A stretch of 64,000 nt of DNA from an uncultured Collinsella sp. (GCA_900540995.1 UQHO01000005.1:21556-85555), one strand, 5' to 3'. Shown: positions 43,472 through 53,747, counted from the first letter of the stretch. Made by a program: numbers and translations. Notes: generated from the letters alone by a model not told the origin.

Positions 43472-44476
43472 ATGGACTGCGATGGCTACCCACGCGTTCC
43501 CATGCCGTTGATGTGCACCGCCTTTGTGCCGGGGCAGATTGACGCTGCGGTTGCAGGCATTTCCGACCCCGATTCACGCACCATCGCCACGGCAGAAGCG
43601 CTGTACTTTCGCGGACAGGCCGCCCTCGCTGCCAAGACGGCGCGCCCCTATCTTGACGCCACCGACCCCGCATTGCGCTATTCCGCATGCTTTATCTGCG
43701 GATATGCCAGCCTGTCGCTCAACCGTATCGCCGACGCCCGCCGTTGTCTTGCGGGCATCCTCGATACGCCGGCCGACGAGGAATCGCCCGCCATCCACGC
43801 TACGCATATCCTGTTCGCCTCGGCCGCGAGTGTCCTGCTGCACTTGCCTTCCCCGTATTCTGCCGAAGAGTTTTATCCACTTGTGGCGCATCTGCCCGAA
43901 GGCCTGCGCCTGTTCGCCAGCTACGTGATGGCGCACGCCTTGTACCTGCGCGGCGAATACGGCCGCAGCCTAGGCATGGCGGAAAATGCCCTGATCATGA
44001 AACAGGGAAGCTATCCGATCTCGGAACTGTTCCTGCACCTGGCAGCTTCCATGGCATGCATGAGTCTCAAAGACGTCGACGCCGCAAAAACGCACTTCGG
44101 AGTTGCTTGGAACATTGCGCGTCCCGACGGCCTTATCGAGCTCATTGGCGAGCATCACGGCCTTTTACAGGGGCTCATCGAGGCGTGCCTAAAAACGCAA
44201 TACCCTGACGACTTCGCGCGCATCATCGAGATCACGTACCGCTTCAGCTACGGCTGGCGGCGCATCCACAACCCCGATTCGGGCGAGGACGTGGCCGACG
44301 ATCTAACGACCACGGAATTCACCATGGCCATGCTCGCCTGTCGTGGGTGGACCAACGCCGAAATCGCACGCCATATGGGAGTATCGCCGGGCACCGTCAA
44401 AAACCGCCTATCCGGCGTATACGCAAAGCTTGGCATCGGCACACGCACCGAGCTGGTCGCGCATATGTTACGTTAG
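43472..44476 (+). CDS. LuxR-type HTH regulator with helical N-terminus
   Basis: 334 residues. The C-terminal 60 residues are a LuxR/FixJ HTH (TTTEFTMAMLACRGWTNAEI, then HMGVSPGTVKNRLSGVYAKL). The long N-terminus is helical, TPR-like, with small-residue repeats (AAKTARPYLDATDPALRYSA, SMACMSLKDVDAAKTHFGVA). Such one-protein regulators are frequent in Coriobacteriia; the ligand is unknown. Start: ATG 43472 (spacing 7 from GGAG) or 43469. It lies directly upstream of the large surface-protein gene and may control it. Confidence 0.82.
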   Translation: MDCDGYPRVPMPLMCTAFVPGQIDAAVAGISDPDSRTIATAEALYFRGQAALAAKTARPYLDATDPALRYSACFICGYASLSLNRIADARRCLAGILDTPADEESPAIHATHILFASAASVLLHLPSPYSAEEFYPLVAHLPEGLRLFASYVMAHALYLRGEYGRSLGMAENALIMKQGSYPISELFLHLAASMACMSLKDVDAAKTHFGVAWNIARPDGLIELIGEHHGLLQGLIEACLKTQYPDDFARIIEITYRFSYGWRRIHNPDSGEDVADDLTTTEFTMAMLACRGWTNAEIARHMGVSPGTVKNRLSGVYAKLGIGTRTELVAHMLR

Positions 44477-44631
44477 CGACCGGACTGCCAAGCGAATCGA
44501 ACGCATTCCGGAACCCGGCGCTTCGCTCGATCAATTTGGACATTTTGACCCTTGAACGGCACTACCGCTACGGGGCGCCTTCTCGCAAAATTGGATTATT
44601 TCCACCGATACTTGCGGGATGGGAGCCCAAG

Positions 44632-47600
44632 ATGCTTGATCGCCGTTCGTTACTTGTTGCCGGAGCGTCCTCGTTAGCGAGCATTATGTTGCCGCGCGTG
44701 CCGGAAAGCGCAAACGCCTTCATATTGCCGTTCGCGCCCACCGAAGCCCATGCCGACGAAAAAGACCCCTTCAGGGTGCTCGTTCTCTCGCGCACCATGT
44801 TCGGTGTGGTCGTGGTCGACGTCGCCAACAAGAATACGCCCATCACGGGCGCCCAGGTCACGCTCACGTCGCGCTATGCCGCAGGCAAGCAGCTCACCGC
44901 CACTACCGATGACGAAGGCACGGCCATCTTTGAGGTCGCGCCGCTTTCGGAAGGCTACGTGGACGAGGCGACGCTTCTCGACGCGTATGACTTCAACGGC
45001 GGCATCTCCATCAGCATGCCGGGCTACCGCGATGTCGAGATCCCTCTCGCGCGCATCCAGGGCGGCACTGCCATTACCGCGCCCACACGCCCGCTCTCCG
45101 ACGGTGAGCCGTACTTTCGCCAGCTTACGTTCGATGAGTGGGACATCCAGTACGCCGACGCCACGTTCATGGCGATGCCAGCGGACGAAGCAGCAAACGA
45201 TCAGCCCGACACGCACGCTTTTACCGTGCAGGCCCATCTGCCGCAGGGCGGGCAGGCAACGTTGCATATCAATAAAGTGATGCCCGCTGCGGGCAGCTCA
45301 TCCGAAACCGTCACGCAGATTGGCCAAGTCAAGGCCAGCGCATCGGGCGCGGATAATCTGGCGACGTTCACGCTCAAAGACAAGTTCCTCGATGCAGCGT
45401 CGAGCCTTCTGGAAGAAGGATGCAAGCTGCGCTTTGTCCTCGACTACCAGGGCAAGACCTACACACTCTCCTCCCCCATGGCCGTTGTCACTGCGCCGGC
45501 CGCAAAGGCAGAATCGGGCTCGACCACTATCGTCCCCACTACCATGGACCAAGAGATCACTCCGTTTGATTTCCCCGCGGCGTTTCCCGGCATCGGCGGC
45601 AATAAGTTCACGTGCTGGATGCCCACATTTCCCATTCTGTTCGATTTCTCGTTTGCTGGATACGTGCTGTTTGGCGGAGGGTACAAACCAGCTAGCTATA
45701 TGAACGATTCGGGCAACCCTGATCCGGAATACTGGAAGAAATCGCCGCGCGAGTCGGGCGCCAAGCAGGCAAACCGCTACCTCGACGAGATGGAGGGGAA
45801 GTGGAATCAGTACAAGAGGATGAGTGCCGGTTCGGGCACCGATCCAAGAAACACCAAGCTCCTTCGCCACCATTGCACGCCGCTGTTCACGATGGATATC
45901 GCCACACAGCTGTACGGCTCGCTCGCCTACGATTGGGTGGGCAAAACCTGGGGTAACAACAACGACCCCGCATACGGCAATATTAAGGCCCTCTTCCAGG
46001 TAAGAACCGACCTCAATTGGACCGAGCAGTTTACCCTAGGACCGGTGCCATTTTTCCTAAACGTCAACCCCTGGGTGCTGGCAAAACTGGCGCTCGCCGT
46101 GGGTGCCCACACGCACGGCAGCGGCGCGGCGTTTTTTAAAAACATTTCGCTCGACTATTCAAACACGTCGGGCTCGTTCACCATCCAGATCGGGCTCGCC
46201 GTCACCTTTGGCGCCGGCGTTGCAGGCGTCGCTTCGTCTGCCGTGCGCGGCGCCGCATCCCTCACGCTGTTCATTGGGTACGAGAAGGCGGATGGACACC
46301 AGCTTCCGCGACTGCGCGTAGGTGCAGACGTCGATGTCGATGTGATACTCCAGTTCGTAATGTTCAAGTGGACCACCAAGGCTTGGTCGGGGTCGTGGCC
46401 CACACTCATCGATTCGTGGAATATGTCGGTGAACAATGGCGACCAGTATGCGCTCCAGCGCTCTGAGCTCGCATTGGGTGGAGATACGCCTTACACGCTG
46501 GACGCCCGCTTCGGCACGCCCGGCAACATCGAGGCGGGCGGCGTTCCGCAATTTATCGCATCGGCCACCATCGTCACCAACGCCGAGCTGCTCGCACGCG
46601 CCGAGGTTAAGGCCACTGCCGTAAACGCCGCGCCTGTCGTGCGCGATTGGGATCGGGCGGTCACGCGCATTGAGCTCGAGGCGGATGCAGAAAGCGACGA
46701 CACGGGACAGATCGAGCATTTCGTCCATGCACTGATAGAGAACGACGAAAACGCCGCGCCGATGTATGAGTACACCTACATCGGTCAGGCAACGAACACC
46801 GTTGCCGACCCGAACGCCGATTCTGCCGGCGTGTCGGAGGACGAGCGTGGCGGCATCAAGCCCTCGAGCGACAACGTGCTGTTTGCTGGCGTGCTCAGCG
46901 AAGCCCACATGAAGCTGGCAATGATTGCCGGCGTAGAATGCCTGTTCCGTATCGCCTCGGTGCGCTACGGCGACAATGGTCGCTCGCGCCTGGTGGTACA
47001 CACAAAGGCAAACGGGACGTGGTCCGCTCCCACGCCTGTGGACTTTCCCCTTGGGTTTGGCGAGGGCGACGTGGAGCGCGACAGCATATACGATTACGAC
47101 TTCGACGTAGTGGAATATACGGACGGAAGAGGAAACCAGGACGCCTACGTGCTGCTGGTCTCGGGCGAGCGCCCCGCCGGCGACAACACCCTTTTCGATA
47201 CGGCGAGCACATCCGGCATACTGTCCGTTGTGCGCCTGCGCATAAGCAACGACGGAGTTCGCGTGATATCGCACACGTCGTGGCGCAGCATCTCGCGCGG
47301 CCGCCTTCAGGAGGATGGCTACCATTGCCTGCAGTGCCCACGCATCACGGTGGGCAAGACACTTGTCGACGGGCGCCTGTCTGGCGCCTACCTCCACCGC
47401 CGCGGAACCACCGCAGAAAAGACGCTCGGCAGCGAGGCCGAGGTTGCGCTGGAGTGCTTTACCCTGTGGTCGGACGTTTCGGGCGACAGTCTCACGTTCC
47501 GTCAGGTCCTCCGCTTTCCGCAGGCACCGTCGAGCATCGAGCTCGGCGCGCCCGAGAATATCAACGGCAAAATGGTGGTGCCCATTGCATACGAGACCGC

Positions 47601-48999
47601 AGGCGGTTGTGGCTGTGCATCGTACGCCGTGATCGGCCAGTCCATTGCGAGCTGGGGCGTTATGTCGCCAGATGCCACAGTACCCCACGCGGTGCCGTGG
47701 CCGCAGCACACGGGCTTTTTGGCTACCGTCAACGAGCAACTGCAGCATATTACTTGGACGCGAGGCGCATCGGCATTTGCAACGCAGCCCGTGGGTGCCG
47801 CAGGCTGTGGCCCGGCATCGTTTAGCGTAAGCAACAACGGCAGGTGCGTGCTCTATGTAGAGAACACCGATGGCAAGGTGGGGCAAACCTACGACGAAGA
47901 AGGCAACCCGGTAGCAGTGATGGGCAAGCACTTCCGCATCTTCGCCAGCACCTTGGCAGGCGATCTGTTTACGGAGCCGTTCGTGATGTGCGAGCTGGAC
48001 CATCCCGTCGATCAGATAACGACATTTTTGACGTCGGGGAGCATGCTCTCCGCGCTCGCCACGCACATTGTGAGCGCGGAGAAAAGCGAGGCAGAACTAC
48101 ACGGCATCGAAGTGCCCTTGGTGGCGTGTGCCACTCCGACGGGCGCAGTCGCTACCTCGGGCGCGGTGGTGCCCGGAGCAGCAGGCGAATCCTTCATGGT
48201 CACGGTGCGAAACGACGGCAACACCTTGCTGACCGCCGGCACAATCGATCTGTACCGAGAGGGCTCCAGCCAGCCGTTCTCCAGCGCATCCATCGGGTTC
48301 GGAGCGAACACACGCATGGCATCGATCTACGATCCAGAGCTTGCCGAGGACGCTTCGGTCAACGACATGGCACACGTGAAGTACGCGCTCGAAACGCTGG
48401 GCACACCTTTTGCAACGCACCCGCTGGTAGCCGACAGTGGCAACGTCGTGCTGGCACCGGGTTGCACGGCACAGTTCCGCATGAGCTTCGCTATCCCCGA
48501 GAGTTGGAGCGACGAAGTGGGCAAACGCGTAACGCTGTATGCGAAGGCGCGTAATCTGGTGGCGCTCGATCCCGTAACGCTCGAGGAAATTCGACCGGGC
48601 GCAAACTCGGCGCTGGGTGCCGTACTGCACGAGCTTCATGTGCCCGACGCGGCATGCGAACGCTCAGAAGTTCAGGTCGGCGTATGCGACAGCGCGGATA
48701 CGACAGAACTTCACGACGCCCCGATGACAGCAGACGACGATGGCGGCTCGAGTGGCGGCGGTACCGACGAGGGCGGCGGCTCCGGCGGAAGGAGCTCCGG
48801 CAGTGGCAAGGACCACAGCAATAACAAGCGCTCCGGAAAAGCGGGCGCGCTCGCTGGCACGGGCGATGTCAACGTCCCCCTGACGGCAGCCGCAGCAGCA
48901 CTCGCCGCAGCCGGCGCCGGCCTCGTCGCCTACAGCGCCCGCCGCACGGCGCTCGAAAACGACACCGCCGATGAGGTCAATTCGGATACGCCTCGCTAG
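44632..48999 (+). CDS. Very large Tat-type, LAxTG-anchored surface protein
   Basis: 1455 residues. The N-terminus MLDRRSLLVAGASSLASIML has a twin-Arg (DRRSLLV) then a hydrophobic run, as in Tat signals. Next is a carboxypeptidase-regulatory-like Ig module (TPITGAQVTLTSR, about 60-120), then about 1200 residues of beta-rich sequence with no recognised catalytic domain. The end has a Gly/Ser linker (about 1365-1400), the sorting motif LAGTG (1407-1411), a hydrophobic helix and an ARR tail. LAxTG is the class E sortase motif of Actinobacteria. ATG 44632 follows GGGAGCC; longer upstream frames are not coding. Confidence 0.87.
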   Translation: MLDRRSLLVAGASSLASIMLPRVPESANAFILPFAPTEAHADEKDPFRVLVLSRTMFGVVVVDVANKNTPITGAQVTLTSRYAAGKQLTATTDDEGTAIFEVAPLSEGYVDEATLLDAYDFNGGISISMPGYRDVEIPLARIQGGTAITAPTRPLSDGEPYFRQLTFDEWDIQYADATFMAMPADEAANDQPDTHAFTVQAHLPQGGQATLHINKVMPAAGSSSETVTQIGQVKASASGADNLATFTLKDKFLDAASSLLEEGCKLRFVLDYQGKTYTLSSPMAVVTAPAAKAESGSTTIVPTTMDQEITPFDFPAAFPGIGGNKFTCWMPTFPILFDFSFAGYVLFGGGYKPASYMNDSGNPDPEYWKKSPRESGAKQANRYLDEMEGKWNQYKRMSAGSGTDPRNTKLLRHHCTPLFTMDIATQLYGSLAYDWVGKTWGNNNDPAYGNIKALFQVRTDLNWTEQFTLGPVPFFLNVNPWVLAKLALAVGAHTHGSGAAFFKNISLDYSNTSGSFTIQIGLAVTFGAGVAGVASSAVRGAASLTLFIGYEKADGHQLPRLRVGADVDVDVILQFVMFKWTTKAWSGSWPTLIDSWNMSVNNGDQYALQRSELALGGDTPYTLDARFGTPGNIEAGGVPQFIASATIVTNAELLARAEVKATAVNAAPVVRDWDRAVTRIELEADAESDDTGQIEHFVHALIENDENAAPMYEYTYIGQATNTVADPNADSAGVSEDERGGIKPSSDNVLFAGVLSEAHMKLAMIAGVECLFRIASVRYGDNGRSRLVVHTKANGTWSAPTPVDFPLGFGEGDVERDSIYDYDFDVVEYTDGRGNQDAYVLLVSGERPAGDNTLFDTASTSGILSVVRLRISNDGVRVISHTSWRSISRGRLQEDGYHCLQCPRITVGKTLVDGRLSGAYLHRRGTTAEKTLGSEAEVALECFTLWSDVSGDSLTFRQVLRFPQAPSSIELGAPENINGKMVVPIAYETAGGCGCASYAVIGQSIASWGVMSPDATVPHAVPWPQHTGFLATVNEQLQHITWTRGASAFATQPVGAAGCGPASFSVSNNGRCVLYVENTDGKVGQTYDEEGNPVAVMGKHFRIFASTLAGDLFTEPFVMCELDHPVDQITTFLTSGSMLSALATHIVSAEKSEAELHGIEVPLVACATPTGAVATSGAVVPGAAGESFMVTVRNDGNTLLTAGTIDLYREGSSQPFSSASIGFGANTRMASIYDPELAEDASVNDMAHVKYALETLGTPFATHPLVADSGNVVLAPGCTAQFRMSFAIPESWSDEVGKRVTLYAKARNLVALDPVTLEEIRPGANSALGAVLHELHVPDAACERSEVQVGVCDSADTTELHDAPMTADDDGGSSGGGTDEGGGSGGRSSGSGKDHSNNKRSGKAGALAGTGDVNVPLTAAAAALAAAGAGLVAYSARRTALENDTADEVNSDTPR

Positions 49000-49046
49000 C
49001 TCCCAGTTACCTTTGCGAGAGACGCCGACTCGGCTCATCGAACATC

Positions 49047-49084
49047 AAATGGGCTGGTTCTGGATACCCAGAGCCAGCCCATTT
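49047..49084. terminator. Bidirectional terminator
   Basis: AAATGGGCTGG/CCAGCCCATTT with an inner CTGG/CAG extension, between convergent genes ending at 48999 and 49089. Confidence 0.85.
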
Positions 49085-49088
49085 CGCA

Positions 49089-49673
49089 TTAGATATCGTC
49101 AGTGGAGTCGAGTTCTGCCTCGAGCTTGGCACGGCGTCTTTTCGCCGTGAAAAACGTTGCGCACAGGGCAGCAAACGTGGCCGCGAAAATCGTCGCACCG
49201 CAGAACACGCCCGTGGCCAGGTTCGCCAACCAAAAGACGCTTTCGAGCGGTACAATCTGCGCCTCAGCGATACAGCGCATTGCGGCAATAACAAGCGCGA
49301 ACGCGGCGCCGCTAAGACCGCTGAGAAGCAGGAAATATCCAACAGGAAGATGCTCGGTTTGCCCAAAACGATTGGTATCGACATAGCCCTTCCGCGTTTG
49401 CAGTCCTGCGCAAATCAACATCACAAGAACGAGCCACAAATACATGGCTGCCTCGAACGGCGTTGCAAAGCCATGCGGCATTTCACTGGCGTCGCTGTGA
49501 ACCCACGCAACCTGTCGAGCTATAAACTGGTAGAAAAAGATCATCAACATGCCAAACGAAAGCAGTACGAAACCAATCTTGTAGATCTTTGCGCTTTCCG
49601 CCTCCAGGCGCTCGTCCTTTGGGCCGGCATATTCACGCCACTTTTGCACGAGTTTTAAATCTTCAAATTTCAT
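49089..49673 (-). CDS. Uncharacterised four-TM membrane protein paired with an XRE regulator
   Basis: 194 residues. A charged N-terminus of about 30 residues is followed by four hydrophobic helices (IGFVLLSFGMLMIFFYQFIA; AAMYLWLVLVMLICAGL; VGYFLLLSGLSGAAFALVIA; FAATFAALCATFF) and a basic-acidic tail. It starts 9 bases after a small XRE regulator gene. XRE plus small DUF membrane protein pairs are common in Firmicutes and Actinobacteria, where the regulator represses both; function unknown. Confidence 0.8.
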   Translation of the reverse strand: MKFEDLKLVQKWREYAGPKDERLEAESAKIYKIGFVLLSFGMLMIFFYQFIARQVAWVHSDASEMPHGFATPFEAAMYLWLVLVMLICAGLQTRKGYVDTNRFGQTEHLPVGYFLLLSGLSGAAFALVIAAMRCIAEAQIVPLESVFWLANLATGVFCGATIFAATFAALCATFFTAKRRRAKLEAELDSTDDI

Positions 49674-49682
49674 AGCGAACTC

Positions 49683-49913
49683 CTAAAGAGCGTCAGGGTC
49701 GACGTCGTTCTCGTCTTCCCAAAACAAGTCGTTCAACGTAACGCGTAGCGCTTTACAGATTGCCACGCACAAATTGAGCGTGGGGTTGTAGCCGCCCGCC
49801 TCGATCAGGCCGATGGTCTGGCGCGTAACGCCCACGGCTTGGGCTAAATCGGCTTGCGAAAGGCCGGCCGTCGCGCGCGCCGCCTTCATGCGAAGGTTTT
49901 TCTTACCTGGCAT
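49683..49913 (-). CDS. Small XRE regulator (YozG-like)
   Basis: 76 residues, almost only an HTH_3 domain: GLSQADLAQAVGVTRQTIGL, then NPTLNLCVAICKALRVTLNDLF and an acidic tail. The start is ATG 49913 behind GAAAGG; the extra 20 codons upstream contain the operator region. It is first gene of a two-gene operon with the membrane protein. GACAGATAT-like half sites upstream suggest autoregulation. Confidence 0.9.
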   Translation of the reverse strand: MPGKKNLRMKAARATAGLSQADLAQAVGVTRQTIGLIEAGGYNPTLNLCVAICKALRVTLNDLFWEDENDVDPDAL

Positions 49914-49933
49914 AAAGTTCCTTTCGTGGTAAT

Positions 49934-50003
49934 GGACAGATATCCGTTGCAACATGACAGAAATATATTGCATATATCAGACAATGTCAACTATATCTGT
50001 CAT
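49934..50003 (-). promoter_or_regulatory. Operator region of the XRE operon
   Basis: ATGACAGA (49954-49961) and TCTGTCAT (49996-50003) are an inverted pair, with a third related site GGACAGATATCC at 49934. They frame an AT-rich promoter region. Confidence 0.4.
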
Positions 50004-50065
50004 TATGGAAACCATATTCGTCATCGCCATGCGGACATTACAACTTCGGTTCGCTATTCAAACTT

Positions 50066-50155
50066 ACTCGGACAGAACCGACTCGGTTTTGTCCGAGTAA
50101 ACTCGAGCATAAACTGATTCATGCGATACAATTAACTCGGACAAAACCGAGTCGG
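50066..50155 (+). repeat. Three 21-bp repeats upstream of the 50170 ATPase gene
   Basis: Sites at 50066-50086 (+), 50078-50098 (-) and 50135-50155 (+), each starting ACTCGGACANAACCGA. The second and third are identical; the first has two differences. The first two overlap head to head as a 37-bp palindrome; the third abuts the Shine-Dalgarno GGAAGGA. Confidence 0.85.
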
Positions 50156-50169
50156 AAGGAACCGAGTAA

Positions 50170-51552
50170 GTGGAATTCATTGGCAGGGAGCGTGAGCTCG
50201 CCCGTATTAAGAAAACGCTCAAAGCACCCGAGCAGCGCAATGTTCTCATTTACGGCAGGCGTCGCGTCGGAAAAAGTGAGCTCATCAAGCAGGCGCTAAC
50301 CGATTTGTCGGACGTCGCAACGGTCTATTACGAGTGCCGCCAAACCTCCGAGGCAGACAACCTCGAGAGTCTGTCCGTCCTTGTTGCTGAAGCGCTGAGC
50401 TTTCCTCCGCTCGCCTTCGCAGGCATCCGCGAGCTCATCGAATTTCTGTTTGCCCAAGCCAAAGACAAGAACATTACCCTCGTTCTCGACGAATACCCCT
50501 ACTTGAGAGATGCGGTTAAAGGCTTAGACAGCATTCTTCAGACCTCAATCGACGCTCACAGGGAAGACTCACGTTTAAACATTGTCCTGTGCGGCTCCTA
50601 CGTTGAGATTATGAAATCCCTCATCGAGCATGAAAGCCCCCTCTACGGGCGAATTGATCTCGCGCTTGAGCTTAAGCCCATGGATTACTTTGACGCTGCG
50701 AAGTTCTATCCCGCGTTCTCGCCCGAGGACAAGGTGCGGCTCTATAGCGTTTTTGGCGGCATCCCCTTTTACAATCGCCTCATCGATCAATCCCAAAGCG
50801 TACGCGACAACATCATCGAGCTCGTCACGGAACCTGGTGCCCGCTTAGAAAGCGAGGTGCCGTCCTATCTCAACGCCGAGATCTCGAAGATGACCAACGC
50901 CAACGAAGTTTTCGGGGCTCTCGTACAAGGTTACTCCCGTTGGGGGGACGTGCTGGCACAGTCGCACGTCTCGAGCGGTCCGGCCATGGCAGACGTGCTC
51001 GACAAGCTCATGTCACTCGAAATCGTCCAAAAGCGTGCACCCATCAACGACCCTACGAACAAGCGCAAGTCTGGCTACTTTGTAGTGGACCCGCTTTCGC
51101 TCTTTTACTATCGCTATGTTTTCCGCAATGCCTCAGCGCGTCAGCTGCTCGACCCGGAAGTCTTCTATGATCGTCACATCTCCCAAGACTTCGAGGAAAA
51201 CTACGTTCCTCATATGTTCGAGGAGATCTGCCGTCAATACCTCGTGCGGCAGAACAGGACCGGCAAGATCGAACCGGCTTTCGACGCCATAGGCAAGTAC
51301 TGGTACGACGATCCCGCAAACAAAACGAGCGGCGAATTCGATGTGGTAACGCAAGACCCCGAGGGCTACGCCTTCTACGAAGCAAAGTTCCGCAAATCCC
51401 CCGTCACGCAAAAAATGGTCGACGAGGAAATCGCCCAAGTCGAGGCAACGGGGCTCAAGTGCCATCGTTATGGATTCTTCTCCCGTTCGGGCTTCGAAGC
51501 TGGCGAAAGCGATCGAACCGTCTTCATCGACCTGCCGCAGATGTTTGGATAG
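50170..51552 (+). CDS. P-loop ATPase of the DUF234 type
   Basis: 460 residues, GTG start at 50170. The N-terminal ATPase has Walker A IYGRRRVGKSEL (about 28-39) and Walker B LVLDEYPYL (about 110), followed by a winged-helix part and a C-terminal DUF234/nuclease-like region (GEFDVVTQDPEGYAFYEAKF) with an Asp-...-Glu-x-Lys pattern. The family is widespread and without a proven role; the ExK-like end resembles restriction-type nuclease folds. The array of 21-bp repeats at its start suggests it or a partner binds there. Confidence 0.87.
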   Translation: MEFIGRERELARIKKTLKAPEQRNVLIYGRRRVGKSELIKQALTDLSDVATVYYECRQTSEADNLESLSVLVAEALSFPPLAFAGIRELIEFLFAQAKDKNITLVLDEYPYLRDAVKGLDSILQTSIDAHREDSRLNIVLCGSYVEIMKSLIEHESPLYGRIDLALELKPMDYFDAAKFYPAFSPEDKVRLYSVFGGIPFYNRLIDQSQSVRDNIIELVTEPGARLESEVPSYLNAEISKMTNANEVFGALVQGYSRWGDVLAQSHVSSGPAMADVLDKLMSLEIVQKRAPINDPTNKRKSGYFVVDPLSLFYYRYVFRNASARQLLDPEVFYDRHISQDFEENYVPHMFEEICRQYLVRQNRTGKIEPAFDAIGKYWYDDPANKTSGEFDVVTQDPEGYAFYEAKFRKSPVTQKMVDEEIAQVEATGLKCHRYGFFSRSGFEAGESDRTVFIDLPQMFG

Positions 51553-51704
51553 GACAGGCTCCTCCCGCATCCCGAGCATTCATTATCTAATCGAACGATT
51601 GTTCGATGGATTTCGTGTTGGTTGGAATCGCCCACGGGCTGGGCTATGCTACCTTGACTATCTATATGACTTAAACGCAGCAAAGGAGCACCGAGAGAGC
51701 GAGT

Positions 51705-53702
51705 ATGGCAAAAAACACCGCAAACTATGGTAACGACAGTATCCGCCAGCTCAAGGACGAGGAGCGCGTACGCCTGCGCCCCGCCGTCATCTTTGGCTCG
51801 GACGGACTCGACGGCTGCGCGCATGCCGCCTTCGAGATCCTGTCCAACGCCGTTGACGAGGCGCGCCAGGGCTACGGCAAGCTCATCACCCTTACCGCCT
51901 TTCGCGATGGCTCCATTCAGGTAGAGGACAACGGCCGCGGCTGCCCGCTCGACTGGAACCCCTCCGAGAAGCGCTTTAACTGGGAACTCGTCTTTTGCGA
52001 GCTCTATGCCGGCGGCAAGTACAACAACAACCAGGGCGGCGACTACGACTTCTCGCTCGGCACCAACGGCCTGGGCTCGTGCGCGACCCAGTACGCCTCC
52101 GAGTACATGGACGTTACCGTCTGGCGTGACGGTAACAAATACTCCTTACACTTTAAGAAGGGCAAGGTTGTCGGCGCCAAGAAGAAGGCACTCGAAATTG
52201 AGCCCAGCGACGAGGACCGCACCGGCACCACTATCAAGTGGCGCCCCGATCTTGAGGTCTTTACCTCGATTAGTATTCCCCGCGATTGGTATCGCGAGAC
52301 CATGCGCCGTCAGGCCGTGGTCAACGCCAACGTGACCTTCCGCCTGCGCATTGAGGGCGACGATGGCGAGTTTTCCGAAGAGGACTTTTGCTATCCCAAG
52401 GGCATCGAGGACTACGTGCTCGAGAAGGTCGGTACCGACTACCTTACCGAGCCCTTCTTTATCGAGGCCGACCGTCGCGGTCGCGATCGCGAGGACCTGC
52501 CCGATTACAACGTAAAAATCACCGCATGCATGTGCTTCTCGCGCACCTTCATGATGCAGGAGTACTACCACAACTCATCGTGGCTCGAGAACGGCGGTTC
52601 GCCCGAAAAGGCCGCCCGCAGCGCTTTGACCAGCGCCATCGATGCCTACATTAAGCAACAGGGCAAATACAACAAAAACGAGAGCGGCGTTAAGTGGCAG
52701 GACGTCCAGGACTGCCTGGTGCTGGTGACCAACTGCTTCTCCACCCAGACGTCCTACGAGAACCAGACCAAAAAGGCCATCAATAACCGCTTTATCCAGC
52801 AGGCCATGACGGCATTCTTTAAGGAGCGCCTCTCGACCTACTTGATCGAGAACAAAGACGCCGCCAACAAGATCATGGAGCAGGTGCTCATCAACAAGCG
52901 CTCGCGCGAGAACGCCGAGAAGACGCGCCAGAGCATCAAGACCAACCTGCAGCAGAAGACCGACATGGCCAACCGCGTGCAGAAATTCATCGACTGCCGC
53001 TCCAAGGACAAGAGCCGTCGCGAGATCTACATCGTAGAGGGCGACTCGGCAGCGGGCGCCATTCGCACCTCGCGCGATGCCGAGTTCCAAGGCGTTATGC
53101 CCGTCCGCGGCAAGATCCTCAACTGCCTGAAGGAGGACTATCCGCGCATCTTTAAGTCCGACATCATCATGGACCTCATGCGCGTACTGGGCTGCGGTGT
53201 GGAGATCAAGGACAAGCGCATCAAGAACCTGGGCGCCTTTGACCTGGACAACCTCAACTGGAACAAGGTCATCATCTGTACGGACGCCGACGTCGACGGT
53301 TATCACATCCGCACGCTCGTGCTCACCATGCTCTACCGCCTGGTGCCCACACTTATCGACGAGGGTTACGTGTATATCGCCGAGTCGCCGCTCTACGAGA
53401 TCAACTGCAAAGAGAAGACCTACTTTGCCTACACCGAGCTCGAAAAGAACGGCATCCTCAAGGAGATCGGCGACCAGAAGTGTTCCATCAACCGCTCCAA
53501 GGGTCTTGGCGAGAACGACCCGGACATGATGTGGCTCACCACCATGAACCCCGAGACGCGTCGCCTGATTAAGGTGGAGCCCGAGGACGTCACCAAGATG
53601 GAGACCATGTTTAACCTGTTGCTGGGCAACGACGAAGCGGGCCGCAAGCGCCATATCTCCGAGCACGGCAAGGAATATCTGGACCAGCTGGACCTGCAAT
53701 AG
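51705..53702 (+). CDS. Atypical type IIA topoisomerase B subunit (GyrB/ParE-like)
   Basis: 665 residues: GHKL ATPase (NAVDEARQGYG, VEDNGRG, GTNGLG), transducer domain, and Toprim with EGDSAAG (445-451; EGDSAGG in standard GyrB) and DADVDG (527-532), then the C-terminal SKGLGEND tail. The usual N-terminal YIGST motif is replaced by FGSDGLDG. It forms the DNA-cleaving complex with the next gene. ATG 51705 has only a weak, purine-rich ribosome-binding site; AGGAG lies further upstream. The two subunit genes are 45 bases apart. Confidence 0.92.
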   Translation: MAKNTANYGNDSIRQLKDEERVRLRPAVIFGSDGLDGCAHAAFEILSNAVDEARQGYGKLITLTAFRDGSIQVEDNGRGCPLDWNPSEKRFNWELVFCELYAGGKYNNNQGGDYDFSLGTNGLGSCATQYASEYMDVTVWRDGNKYSLHFKKGKVVGAKKKALEIEPSDEDRTGTTIKWRPDLEVFTSISIPRDWYRETMRRQAVVNANVTFRLRIEGDDGEFSEEDFCYPKGIEDYVLEKVGTDYLTEPFFIEADRRGRDREDLPDYNVKITACMCFSRTFMMQEYYHNSSWLENGGSPEKAARSALTSAIDAYIKQQGKYNKNESGVKWQDVQDCLVLVTNCFSTQTSYENQTKKAINNRFIQQAMTAFFKERLSTYLIENKDAANKIMEQVLINKRSRENAEKTRQSIKTNLQQKTDMANRVQKFIDCRSKDKSRREIYIVEGDSAAGAIRTSRDAEFQGVMPVRGKILNCLKEDYPRIFKSDIIMDLMRVLGCGVEIKDKRIKNLGAFDLDNLNWNKVIICTDADVDGYHIRTLVLTMLYRLVPTLIDEGYVYIAESPLYEINCKEKTYFAYTELEKNGILKEIGDQKCSINRSKGLGENDPDMMWLTTMNPETRRLIKVEPEDVTKMETMFNLLLGNDEAGRKRHISEHGKEYLDQLDLQ

Positions 53703-53747
53703 CAGCAAATCGATAACGACGGCCCATAAGAAGTTCAAGAGGAAATC

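Noticed and set aside
46159..48066. A 635-codon minus-strand open frame inside the surface-protein gene
   Set aside because: It lies fully antisense to a convincing gene and is Arg/Ala/His rich without any domain.
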